Shown in pieces: positions 43,380-51,971 of a stretch of DNA of 64,000 nucleotides. The first letter of the stretch is position 1. Each line of letters begins with the position of its first letter. The DNA is taken from the NCBI RefSeq assembly GCF_003325375.1, contig NZ_CP030862.1, forward strand, positions 5,151,501 through 5,215,500, written 5' to 3'. A model generated the notes under the pieces. The model saw only the letters and a program-made list of their open reading frames with translations, did no database searches and had not been told where the DNA came from. Position numbers and translations under genes: made by a program. Origin of the DNA: Streptomyces globosus. GTDB taxonomy: Bacteria > Actinomycetota > Actinomycetes > Streptomycetales > Streptomycetaceae.

Positions 43380-45105
43380 GAACCATGACCACCACCGAAA
43401 CCACCCCCGCCACCGTGGCCGCGCAGCCCGCCACCGCCAACAGGACCCTGCTGTACGCGATCACCGGCGGCTCCGCCCTGACCGTCATCAGCGCCTTCCT
43501 GGCGTGGACGTACACCACCGCCTTCCCGGGCAACCTCACCCTCTACGGGTACCCCGCGCCCCTCCAGATGCTCACCCTGGTCGGCGCACTCCTCACCGGG
43601 CTCTACGCCCTCTCCGCCCTCGGCACCAAGGGGCTCGGCTGGCTCGCCCCGAACGGCCACAGCGCCACCCTCCGCTTCCTCGCCGCCGGCGCGGCCGCCA
43701 CCACCGTCTTCACCGTCGGCTCGATCGCCGTCGAACTCGGCGGCCTCGTCCACCTGGAGCCCGGAGCCTGGGTCGCCGCCCTCGCCTCGCTGGTCCCGGC
43801 CGCCGCCGCCTTCAAGCTCGCGGACGACAAGCGCAAGGCCGCCCCCGCGGGCACCCTCCCCTCCTGGGCCGAGATCCTCATCATCGTCGGCGTCTACGCC
43901 CTCGGCCTCTACGTCATCACGTTCGGCATCGACACCGATGACAAGGAACCGCAGCTCTTCATCGCGTACCTGATCACCGTCGGCCTCGCCGCCACGGGCC
44001 TGATGAAGTCCGGCCTCCCCGACCGCTTCGCCGCGATCACCGGCCGGCACCGCCAGGTCGCCCTCATCGCGACCGCGGCCGCCTTCATCGGCTTCCCGTT
44101 CATCCAGCAGAGCGGCGACACCTACACCCTGATCGCCGTCAACATCCTGATCTTCGCGACCGTCGCCCTCGGCCTCAACGTCGTCGTCGGCCTCGCCGGC
44201 CTCCTCGACCTCGGCTACGTCGCCTTCCTCGGCGTCGGTGCCTACACCGCCGCCCTGGTCTCCGGAAGCACCGCCTCCGCCTTCGGTGTCCACCTGCCCT
44301 TCTGGGCCGCCGTCATCGTCGGGGCCATCGCCTCCCTCGTCTTCGGCGTCGTCATCGGTGCACCGACCCTGCGCCTGCGCGGCGACTACCTCGCCATCGT
44401 GACCCTCGGCTTCGGAGAGATCTTCCGCATCGCCATGGGCAACCTCGACGGCACCTCCGGCCCCAAGATCACCAACGGCCCCAACGGCATCCCGAACATC
44501 CCCCACCTCGAACTCTTCGGGTGGAACTTCGGCGAGGCCCACAACGTCTTCGGCATCACGCTCGGCGCCTACGCCAACTACTACCTGCTGATGCTGCTGG
44601 TCATGGCCCTGGTCATCCTGGTGTTCGCCCGCGCCGGCAACAGCCGTATCGGACGCGCCTGGGTCGCCATCCGCGAGGACGAGACCGCCGCCGAAGCCAT
44701 GGGCATCAACGGCTTCCGCGTCAAGCTCATCGCCTTCGCCCTCGGCGCCACCCTCGCCGGCCTCGCCGGCACCGTCCAGGCACACGTCAACACCACGGTC
44801 GTCCCCGAGAACTACGTCTTCGCCGGGCCCGTCCCGCCGAACTCCGCGTTCCTCCTCGCCGCCGTCATCCTCGGCGGCATGGGAACCATCCGCGGACCCA
44901 TCCTCGGCTCCGCACTCCTCTTCCTGATCCCCGCGAAGCTCCAGTTCCTCCAGGACTACCAGCTCCTCGGGTTCGGCATCGCCCTCATCCTGCTCATGCG
45001 CCTGCGCCCCGAAGGCCTCATCGCCGACAAGCGCGCCAAGCTCGAGTACCACGACGACACCGCTGACCAGGCCCCCACCGACCTGGCCACCGCCAAGGCG
45101 GGTGC

Positions 45106-45109
<4 letters not shown>
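43376..45109 (+). CDS. livM: Branched-chain amino-acid ABC permease LivM, with long N-terminal extension
   Basis: This 577-residue permease is longer than the usual 300-425. Residues about 245-560 are the LivM core: NVVVGLAGLLDLGYVAFLGVGAYTAAL, LRLRGDYLAIVTLGFGEI, RIGRAWVAIREDETAAEAMGIN (coupling loop) and FLLAAVILGGMGTIRGPILG. Residues 1-240 add about six further helices (for example LLYAITGGSALTVISAFLAW, LQMLTLVGALLTGLYAL, IAYLITVGLAATGLM), reminiscent of the longer E. coli-type N-terminus but larger. GTG start overlaps livH (GTGA); an ATG 9 bases later is also possible. It overlaps livG by GTGA. Confidence 0.95.
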
Positions 45110-46187
<1,078 letters not shown>

Positions 46188-46191
<4 letters not shown>

Positions 46192-46904
46192 CCGTACTGA
46201 TGGAGGTCAACGACCTCAAGGTCGCCTACGGCAAGATCGAGGCCGTCAAGGGCATCTCCTTCACCGTCGAGACCGGGCAGATCGTCTGCCTCGTCGGCAC
46301 CAACGGCGCCGGCAAGACGACGACCCTCCGCACCCTCTCGGGCCTCATCAAGCCCCGCGGCGGCACCATCACCTTCGACGGCCAGCCCCTCGGCACCGTC
46401 CCCGCCCACAAGATCGTCTCCCTGGGCCTCGCCCACTCCCCCGAGGGACGCCACATCTTCCCCCGGCTGACGATCGCCGAGAACCTCCAGCTCGGCGCCT
46501 TCCTCCGCAACGACAAGGAAGGCATCGAGAAGGACATCCAGCGCGCCTACGAGCTCTTCCCCATCCTGGGCGAGCGCCGCAAGCAGGCCGCCGGCACCCT
46601 CTCGGGCGGCGAGCAGCAGATGCTCGCGATGGGCCGCGCGCTCATGTCGCGCCCGAAGCTGCTCATGCTGGACGAGCCCTCCATGGGCCTCTCCCCGCTG
46701 ATGATGCACAAGATCATGTCCACCATCGCGGAACTCAAGGCCCAGGGCATGACGATCCTCCTCGTCGAGCAGAACGCCCAGGCCGCGCTCTCCCTGGCCG
46801 ACCAGGCGCACGTCATGGAGATCGGCAAGATCGTCCTCTCGGGCACCGGCCAGGAACTCCTCCACAACGAGGACGTCCGCAAGGCCTACCTCGGCGAGGA
46901 CTGA
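46188..46904 (+). CDS. livF: Branched-chain amino-acid ABC ATPase LivF
   Basis: A 238-residue ABC ATPase: Walker A GTNGAGKTT, RHIFPRLTIAENLQLGAF, signature LSGGEQQMLAMGRAL, Walker B LMLDEPSMGLSP and the H-loop LLVEQNAQAALSLADQAHVME, all typical of LivF. GTG 46188 overlaps the livG stop by 4 bases with GGAG upstream. It pairs with LivG as the second nucleotide-binding subunit. A 21-bp perfect hairpin follows 21 bases after the stop. Confidence 0.97.
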
Positions 46905-46925
46905 CCGCCGCGGCACCGCCCGCAC

Positions 46926-46972
46926 ACGGGTGAGGCCCGCCACCGGAACCCCCGGTGGCGGGCCTCACCCGT
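46926..46972. terminator. 21-bp perfect hairpin between livF and the ANTAR gene
   Basis: Arms 46926-46946 and 46952-46972 pair without mismatch around a 5-base loop. It lies 21 bases after livF and 33 bases after the end of the convergent response-regulator gene, so it should serve as a bidirectional terminator. Confidence 0.9.
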
Positions 46973-47004
46973 CTGTACGCACGTGCCGTCCGGCGGGGCG
47001 GGCC

Positions 47005-47661
47005 TCAGCCCTGCCTGGCCGCGTTCTTCTTCTCCTCGGCGTCCTCGATGACCGCCTCCGCGACCTGCTGCATCGACATCCGCCGGTCCATCGACGTCTT
47101 CTGGATCCACCGGAACGCCGCCGGCTCCGACAGCCCGTACTGCGTCTGCAGGATGCTCTTCGCGCGGTCCACCAGCTTCCGGGTCTCCAGCCGCTGCGCG
47201 AGGTCCGCGACCTCCTTCTCCAGCGCCCGCAGCTCCGCGAACCGCGACACCGCCATCTCGATGGCCGGCACGACGTCGCTCTTGCTGAACGGCTTCACCA
47301 GGTACGCCATGGCCCCGGCGTCCCGCGCCCGCTCCACGAGCTCGCGCTGCGAGAACGCCGTCAGCATCAGGACCGGCGCGATCGACTCCTGGGCGATCTT
47401 CTCCGCCGCCGAGATGCCGTCCAGGACGGGCATCTTCACGTCCAGGATGACCAGGTCCGGGCGGTGCTCCCGGGCCAGCTCGACGGCGGTCTGCCCGTCG
47501 CCGGCCTCGCCGACCACGGAGTAGCCCTCCTCCTCGAGCATCTCCTTGAGGTCGAGACGGATGAGCGCCTCGTCCTCGGCGATGACGACGCGGGTCGTCA
47601 GCGGCGGAACGTGCGACTGGTCGGCGTCGGGCGTGGGCGTCGACTCGTGCTCGGCGGTCAC
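47005..47661 (-). CDS. ANTAR-domain response regulator
   Basis: A 218-residue two-domain protein. The receiver (about 25-140) has TRVVIAEDEALIRLDLKEMLEEEGY with the acidic pocket, the phospho-acceptor Asp in LVILDVKMPVLDG, and Lys in AYLVKPFSK. A coiled coil follows (RFAELRALEKEVADLAQRLETRK), then the RNA-binding ANTAR domain RAKSILQTQYGLSEPAAFRWIQKTSMDRRMSMQQVAEAVI. Such proteins bind paired RNA hairpins and cause antitermination. The GTG at 47661 (VTAEHEST) has GAGGAG upstream. No partner kinase lies near. I remember this gene between the liv operon and pyk in Streptomyces. Confidence 0.95.
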   Translation of the reverse strand: MTAEHESTPTPDADQSHVPPLTTRVVIAEDEALIRLDLKEMLEEEGYSVVGEAGDGQTAVELAREHRPDLVILDVKMPVLDGISAAEKIAQESIAPVLMLTAFSQRELVERARDAGAMAYLVKPFSKSDVVPAIEMAVSRFAELRALEKEVADLAQRLETRKLVDRAKSILQTQYGLSEPAAFRWIQKTSMDRRMSMQQVAEAVIEDAEEKKNAARQG

Positions 47662-47760
47662 GGTGGGCTCCTCGATGCGGGGCAGACAAGCTCCCCCGAG
47701 CCTACCTAGCTGCGGTAAGGTGGACACGCAGCGGGTCGATGACAACCTTCGATTCGTTGG

Positions 47761-47835
47761 GCCCCGGTAGCCCAATTGGCAGCAGGCGATGGATTCAAAA
47801 CCCATACAGTGTCGGTTCGAGTCCGACCCGGGGCA
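47761..47835 (+). tRNA. tRNA with anticodon CAA (nominally Leu), short variable loop
   Basis: The cloverleaf folds by eye. The acceptor stem is GCCCCGG (47761-47767) with CCGGGGC (47828-47834), discriminator A47835. The D-arm has AATTGGCAG. The anticodon stem 47789-47793/47801-47805 has one A-C mismatch next to the loop TTCAAAA with anticodon CAA (47796-47798). The variable loop is only 5 nt, and the T-arm is GTCGG-TTCGAGT-CCGAC (47811-47827). CCA is not encoded. CAA reads UUG (Leu), and A73 fits Leu, but tRNA-Leu normally has a long variable arm. The body looks closer to a Gln/Glu-type tRNA, so charging identity is uncertain. Confidence 0.85.
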
Positions 47836-47851
47836 CTTTTCCTTGAATTCC

Positions 47852-47877
47852 ATGGTCACGCGACAGCGCGTGACCAT
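47852..47877 (+). terminator. 11-bp perfect hairpin after the tRNA
   Basis: ATGGTCACGCG (47852-47862) and CGCGTGACCAT (47867-47877) pair perfectly around ACAG, 16 bases after the tRNA. It may end the tRNA transcript; it lies 68 bases before the HTH/LAGLIDADG start. No T tract follows. Confidence 0.55.
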
Positions 47878-47945
47878 CACCCTTTCCGGGGAACGAGACC
47901 CGTTTCGGGCGATCTACGGCGTCCTTCTGCGCAAACGTCGCGCAC

Positions 47946-48680
47946 ATGTACGACATCGCCACCCGTCGACGAGCCCTCGCTCTGGTCGAGCAAGGTCGCA
48001 GCCTGAACTCGGTGAGCGCCGAGACCGGCATCTCCCGCTCCGCCCTGCGCGCCTGGCGGATCCGAATCGAGCCGCTCCGCCGCACGGGCCGGGACACCGA
48101 ATGTGTCGGCCCCGCCGACCAGGAGTCCTACGTCTATCTGCTCGGCCTCTATCTCGGCGACGGCTGCATCAGCCCCCACCCACGCGGGGGACACCACCTG
48201 CGCATCGCCTGCGGGGAGGCCTGGCCCGGCTTGATCGAACTGTGCCGGGCAGCGATAGCCGCCGTCCGCCCGACGAACCGGGTCTACGTCCTGAAGCGGT
48301 CCGGCTGGGTCGTGGTGACCAGCTTCGGACACCACTGGACCTGCCTGTTCCCCCAGCACGCCCCGGGCAAGAAGCACGACCGCCGCATCCACCTGCTCCC
48401 CTGGCAGCAGGCCATGGTCGACACCCACCCGTGGGCCCTCGTCCGCGGTCTGATCCACTCCGACGGATGCCGGATCACCAACTGGACCGTCCGCAACGGC
48501 AAGCGGTACGAGTACCCGCGCTACTTCTTCACCAACAAGTCGGCGGACATCACCGCCCTCCTGACGACCACCCTGGACCGCCTCGGGGTGAGCTGGACGC
48601 GCGCCAACCAGCACAACACCTCCATCGCCCGCAGGGAGTCCGTGGCGCTCATGGACATGCACGTGGGGCCGAAGCACTAG
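47946..48680 (+). CDS. HTH plus LAGLIDADG-type protein next to a tRNA
   Basis: This 244-residue protein has an N-terminal transposase-like helix-turn-helix (about 5-40: ATRRRALALVEQGRSLNSVS then TGISRSALRAWRIR). It is followed by two LAGLIDADG-like dodecapeptides: LLGLYLGDG (65-73, Asp72) and LVRGLIHSDG (165-174, Asp173). The two acidic residues are those a homing endonuclease uses for metal, so a monomeric LAGLIDADG fold is likely; whether it cuts DNA or acts as a DNA-binding protein (as WhiA does) is open. I remember similar proteins in many Streptomyces beside tRNA genes. No good ribosome site precedes ATG 47946. Confidence 0.75.
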   Translation: MYDIATRRRALALVEQGRSLNSVSAETGISRSALRAWRIRIEPLRRTGRDTECVGPADQESYVYLLGLYLGDGCISPHPRGGHHLRIACGEAWPGLIELCRAAIAAVRPTNRVYVLKRSGWVVVTSFGHHWTCLFPQHAPGKKHDRRIHLLPWQQAMVDTHPWALVRGLIHSDGCRITNWTVRNGKRYEYPRYFFTNKSADITALLTTTLDRLGVSWTRANQHNTSIARRESVALMDMHVGPKH

Positions 48681-49370
48681 CTACCGGCGGGCGTAGCTGC
48701 CGATGCCGACGAGGCAGTAGACGTACTGGTTGATGGGGACGCCGTTGCGCGTGTAGCTGTGCGAGAAGGCGTACTCGGTCCTGGGGTTGGCCTGGCAGCG
48801 CTCCATCTCCGTGGTGAAGGGGAAGCGCTGGATGACCTTGTAGTGCGCGTCGGCGGCGGAGCAGGGGACTTCGTTGACGTTGTGAACGCGGGTCGCGGTG
48901 GTCGAGTCGGGGAGGGTGCCGTTGAGGCAGGTGCCTTCGTCGTACGGGCTGGGCTGGGGGGCGGCGCTGGTGGGCGTGCCGAGGTCCGGGAGGTCGAGGG
49001 TGGGGAGGGGCGCCGGGGTCCAGGGGCGGGCGGAGGAGCCGGCGGCGGGGCGCTTGTCGGCGGTGGTGTCGGTGTCGTCGTCGGCGAGGGCGGCGATGCC
49101 GGCGACGAGCGCGGCGGCGCCGAGGACGGCGAGGAGGCAGCCGAGGGGGTTGCCCTTCCGGGCCGGCGGCGGGGCGCCGGCCACCTGTATGCGGAAGAGG
49201 ACCTCCTGGCCCGCTATCCGTCCGCGGACGAGGTCGCCGTGTCGGGTGGGCGGGAGCGCGAGGCGTGCGGTGGCGCCGTCGCGGAGGGGGAGGTTGAGGA
49301 CGGTGCCCGCGGCGGCTTGTTCGGGCGTGAGGGTGATCGGGATCTCCTGCGGCGGCACGGGCTTCTCCAT
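48681..49370 (-). CDS. LppU/SCO3897-like membrane protein
   Basis: This 229-residue protein has a cytosolic N-terminal segment (EKPVPPQEIPITLTPEQAAAGTVLNLPLRDG), a single helix (GCLLAVLGAAALVAGIAAL, about 75-95) and a Pro/Thr linker. The outer domain carries cysteines (CLNGTLPDST, VPCSAADAHYKVIQRF, MERCQANP, YVYCLVGIGSY). The pattern matches what I know as the LppU/SCO3897 family. ATG 49370. Its stop abuts that of the convergent HTH/LAGLIDADG gene, one base apart, so both may belong to an insertion between the tRNA and pyk. Function unknown. Confidence 0.72.
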   Translation of the reverse strand: MEKPVPPQEIPITLTPEQAAAGTVLNLPLRDGATARLALPPTRHGDLVRGRIAGQEVLFRIQVAGAPPPARKGNPLGCLLAVLGAAALVAGIAALADDDTDTTADKRPAAGSSARPWTPAPLPTLDLPDLGTPTSAAPQPSPYDEGTCLNGTLPDSTTATRVHNVNEVPCSAADAHYKVIQRFPFTTEMERCQANPRTEYAFSHSYTRNGVPINQYVYCLVGIGSYARR

Positions 49371-49485
49371 GAGGTGGGTCGAGCCGGGTGTTCCGTGGTC
49401 GTCGCGGGGATTGTGCCGGGTGCCGGGGCGGTGACGCAGTGGTTCCGGCGGAGTGGTGGCGGATCGTTGCCGGCGGGTGTGCGGG

Positions 49486-49514
49486 CGCCCCCGCCGGAGG
49501 TGGTGGCGGGGGCG
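49486..49514 (-). terminator. 10-bp hairpin after pyruvate kinase
   Basis: CGCCCCCGCC (49486-49495) and GGCGGGGGCG (49505-49514) pair perfectly with a 9-base loop, about 25 bases beyond the pyk stop on the minus strand. Confidence 0.65.
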
Positions 49515-49538
49515 TGCGGGGTGCCTGGGGTGTACGCG

Positions 49539-50966
49539 TCAGCGGACGGGGCGGCCGATGCGGTGGACGCGGACGAGGTTGGTGGAGCCGGTGACGCCGG
49601 GAGGCGAGCCGGCGGTGATGACGACGGTGTCGCCGGGGACGCAGCGGCCGATGCGGAGGAGCTCTTCCTCGACCTGGGCGACCATCGCGTCGGTGGAGTC
49701 GACGTGGGGGCCGAGGAAGGTTTCGACGCCCCAGGTGAGGCTGAGCTGGGAGCGGGTCGCGGCGTCGGGGGTGAAGGCGAGGAGGGGGATGGGAGAGCGG
49801 TAGCGGGAGAGGCGTCGGACGGTGTCGCCGCTCTGGGTGAACGCGACGAGGAACTTGGCCCCGAGGAAGTCGCCCATTTCGGCGGCCGCGCGGGCGACGG
49901 CTCCGCCCTGGGTGCGGGGCTTGCTGCGCTCGGTGAGCGGCGGGAGGCCCTTGGCGAGGATGTCCTCTTCGGCGGCTTCGACGATGCGGGACATGGTCTT
50001 GACGGTGTCGACGGGGTATTTGCCGACGCTGGTCTCGCCGGAGAGCATGACGGCGTCGGTGCCGTCGATGACGGCGTTGGCGACGTCGGAGGCCTCGGCT
50101 CGCGTGGGCCGGCTGTTTTCGATCATCGAGTCGAGCATCTGCGTGGCGACGATGACCGGCTTGGCGTTGCGCTTGGCGAGCTTGACGGCGCGCTTCTGGA
50201 CGATCGGGACCTGTTCCAGGGGCATCTCGACGCCGAGGTCGCCGCGCGCGACCATGATGCCGTCGAAGGCGGCCACGATGTCGTCGATGTTCTCGACGGC
50301 CTGGGGCTTTTCGATTTTGGCGATGACGGGGAGGCGGCGGCCTTCCTCGTCCATGATGCGGTGGACGTCGTCGATGTCGCGGCCGGTGCGGACGAAGGAC
50401 AGGGCGATGACGTCGGCGCCGGTGCGCAGCGCCCAGCGGAGGTCGTCGATGTCCTTGTCGGAGAGGGCGGGGACGGAGACGGCGACGCCGGGGAGGTTGA
50501 GCCCCTTGTGGTCGGAGACCATGCCGCCTTCGATGACGCGGGTGTGGACGCGGGGGCCGTCGACGGCGGTGACTTCGAGGGTCACACGGCCGTCGTCGAC
50601 GAGGATGCGCTCGCCGGGGGTGACGTCGGCGGCGAGGCCCTTGTAGGTGGTGCCGCAGGTGTGGCGGTCGCCGGGGGTGTCCTCGACGGTGACGGTGAAG
50701 GTGTCGCCGCGTTCAAGGAGTACGGGTCCTTCGGTGAAGCGTCCGAGGCGGATCTTCGGGCCTTGAAGGTCGGCGAGGATGCCGACGCTGCGGCCGGTCT
50801 CGTCTGCGGCCTTGCGCACGCGCTCGTAGCGCTCCTCGTGTTCGGCGTAGGTGCCGTGGCTGAGGTTGAGGCGGGCGATGTCCATTCCGGCTTCGACCAG
50901 GGCTTTGATCTGGTCGTATGAGTCGGTGGCGGGTCCCAGGGTACATACGATTTTTGCTCGGCGCAT
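49539..50966 (-). CDS. pyk: Pyruvate kinase
   Basis: Pyruvate kinase converts PEP and ADP to pyruvate and ATP. The 475-residue product is normal length: MRRAKIVCTLGPATDSYDQI, RLNLSHGTYAEH, LADLQGPKIRLG, the Lys in AKIEKPQAVENID, GIMVARGDLGVEMPLEQVP, KPVIVATQMLDSMIENSRPTRAEASDVANAV, and MLSGETSVGKYPV. The start ATG 50966 matches the family; upstream shows no clear SD, so a leaderless or weakly initiated mRNA is possible. Palindromes lie directly upstream (50982-50997) and further (51041-51058). Confidence 0.97.
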   Translation of the reverse strand: MRRAKIVCTLGPATDSYDQIKALVEAGMDIARLNLSHGTYAEHEERYERVRKAADETGRSVGILADLQGPKIRLGRFTEGPVLLERGDTFTVTVEDTPGDRHTCGTTYKGLAADVTPGERILVDDGRVTLEVTAVDGPRVHTRVIEGGMVSDHKGLNLPGVAVSVPALSDKDIDDLRWALRTGADVIALSFVRTGRDIDDVHRIMDEEGRRLPVIAKIEKPQAVENIDDIVAAFDGIMVARGDLGVEMPLEQVPIVQKRAVKLAKRNAKPVIVATQMLDSMIENSRPTRAEASDVANAVIDGTDAVMLSGETSVGKYPVDTVKTMSRIVEAAEEDILAKGLPPLTERSKPRTQGGAVARAAAEMGDFLGAKFLVAFTQSGDTVRRLSRYRSPIPLLAFTPDAATRSQLSLTWGVETFLGPHVDSTDAMVAQVEEELLRIGRCVPGDTVVITAGSPPGVTGSTNLVRVHRIGRPVR

Positions 50967-50981
50967 GAGGTGAGCGTATGC

Positions 50982-50997
50982 CCTACCGGGCGGTAGG
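50982..50997. promoter_or_regulatory. Palindrome just upstream of pyk
   Basis: CCTACCG (50982-50988) and CGGTAGG (50991-50997) with a 2-base centre form an operator-like palindrome 16 bases upstream of the pyk ATG, where a bound repressor would block initiation. TACCGnnCGGTA sites are used by TetR-type repressors; no regulator is known here. Confidence 0.45.
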
Positions 50998-51040
50998 CGG
51001 TGGGCTTCCGGTGTCCGCCCAACAACGCCTGGGCGAAGGG

Positions 51041-51058
51041 TTGTTGACAATTGTTGAA
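51041..51058. promoter_or_regulatory. AT-rich repeat upstream of pyk
   Basis: TTGTTGACAATTGTTGAA is both a direct repeat (TTGTTGA twice) and a near-palindrome, at about 39% GC in a region above 70%. A further CAACAAC/GTTGTTG inverted repeat (51020-51026, 51040-51046) overlaps it. Such sequences are typical GntR- or MarR-type operators. Confidence 0.4.
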
Positions 51059-51065
51059 TGTGCGT

Positions 51066-51089
51066 GGGGGTGCTCTGATGAGCACCCCC
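51066..51089 (-). terminator. 10-bp hairpin after the SIMPL gene
   Basis: GGGGGTGCTC (51066-51075) and GAGCACCCCC (51080-51089) pair perfectly around TGAT, 46 bases after the SIMPL stop on the minus strand. Confidence 0.75.
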
Positions 51090-51135
51090 GGGGTGGGTTT
51101 CCGTGCGGTTCTCCAGGCTGTTTTCCGCGGGTCCG

Positions 51136-51837
51136 TCAGAGGTGCGGCGGGGTCATGGTGAAGCGGGCGTTCACCTGGGCGTAGACGGTTTGGCGCTGGG
51201 GTTCCAGGTCGAGGGGCGGTGCGGTTTCCTCGGTGGCTCCGAAGGCCATGGCGCGCATGGTGCCGGCGGGGGCGGCCATGGCGATCGGGGCGGCGTTCTC
51301 GGCGCCGAGGTCGGCGAGTTCGACGAGGGCGGCGAGGCGGGCCCCGAGCGCGTCAGCGTATTCGCGGGCGCGTTGGACGGCGTCGAGGACGGCCTGGCGG
51401 CGGGCTTCGGCATGGGCGGGCGAGGTGGGGCGCAGCGCCCACCAGGGGCCGTCGACGCGGGTGAGTTCGAGGTCGGCTAGACGGGTGGCGAGTTCGCCGA
51501 GGGCGGTGAAGTCGGTGAGTTCGGCGGTGATGTGGACGCGGCCGTGGTAGGCGCGGACGCGTTCGCCGCGGCCGTGGCGGGCGGGTTCGGGGGTGATGGA
51601 GAAGGCGCCGGTTTCGAGTTTTTCGACGGCGTCTCCGTAGCTCTTGATGAGGTCGAGGGTGGCGGCGTTGCGGCGGGTGAGGTCTTCCAGTGCGGTGCGG
51701 CGGTCGGTGCCGCGGGCGGTGACGGTGATGCCGATACGGGCGATTTCGGGGTCGACTTCGAGGTGCGCCTCGCCGCGGACGGCGATGCGGGGGGTGTCGG
51801 GGGTTCCGTAGGGCTGGTGCGGGGTGTCGGTGGTCAT
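51136..51837 (-). CDS. SIMPL domain-containing protein
   Basis: A 233-residue protein of the SIMPL (DUF541) family: IAVRGEAHLEVDPEIARIGITVTARGTDRRTALEDL, DLIKSYGDAVEKLETGAFSITPE, AYHGRVHITAELTDFTALGEL, then AEARRQAVLDAVQRAREYADALGARLAALVELADLG. No signal peptide is seen, unlike the exported bacterial members, so it should be cytosolic. The family's role is unclear (stress and signalling links only). ATG 51837; divergent from the 5'-nucleotidase. Confidence 0.88.
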   Translation of the reverse strand: MTTDTPHQPYGTPDTPRIAVRGEAHLEVDPEIARIGITVTARGTDRRTALEDLTRRNAATLDLIKSYGDAVEKLETGAFSITPEPARHGRGERVRAYHGRVHITAELTDFTALGELATRLADLELTRVDGPWWALRPTSPAHAEARRQAVLDAVQRAREYADALGARLAALVELADLGAENAAPIAMAAPAGTMRAMAFGATEETAPPLDLEPQRQTVYAQVNARFTMTPPHL

Positions 51838-51971
51838 GGGTCCAACTGTGGCACTGCGGGGGCCGGGTGGCAGGGAGTTGGGGTGCGGAGGGGGTGTTGC
51901 CGGTTGTTGCCGATGGGTCAGAATCTACGCGCGTTGTCAGTGTGGTCAGTGCGTTTTTCAGGGAGTTCGGT

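Noticed and set aside
49388..50921. Plus-strand Gly/Val/Asp-rich frames opposite pyk
   Set aside because: pyk on the minus strand is unambiguous; these are mirror frames of GC-rich codons.
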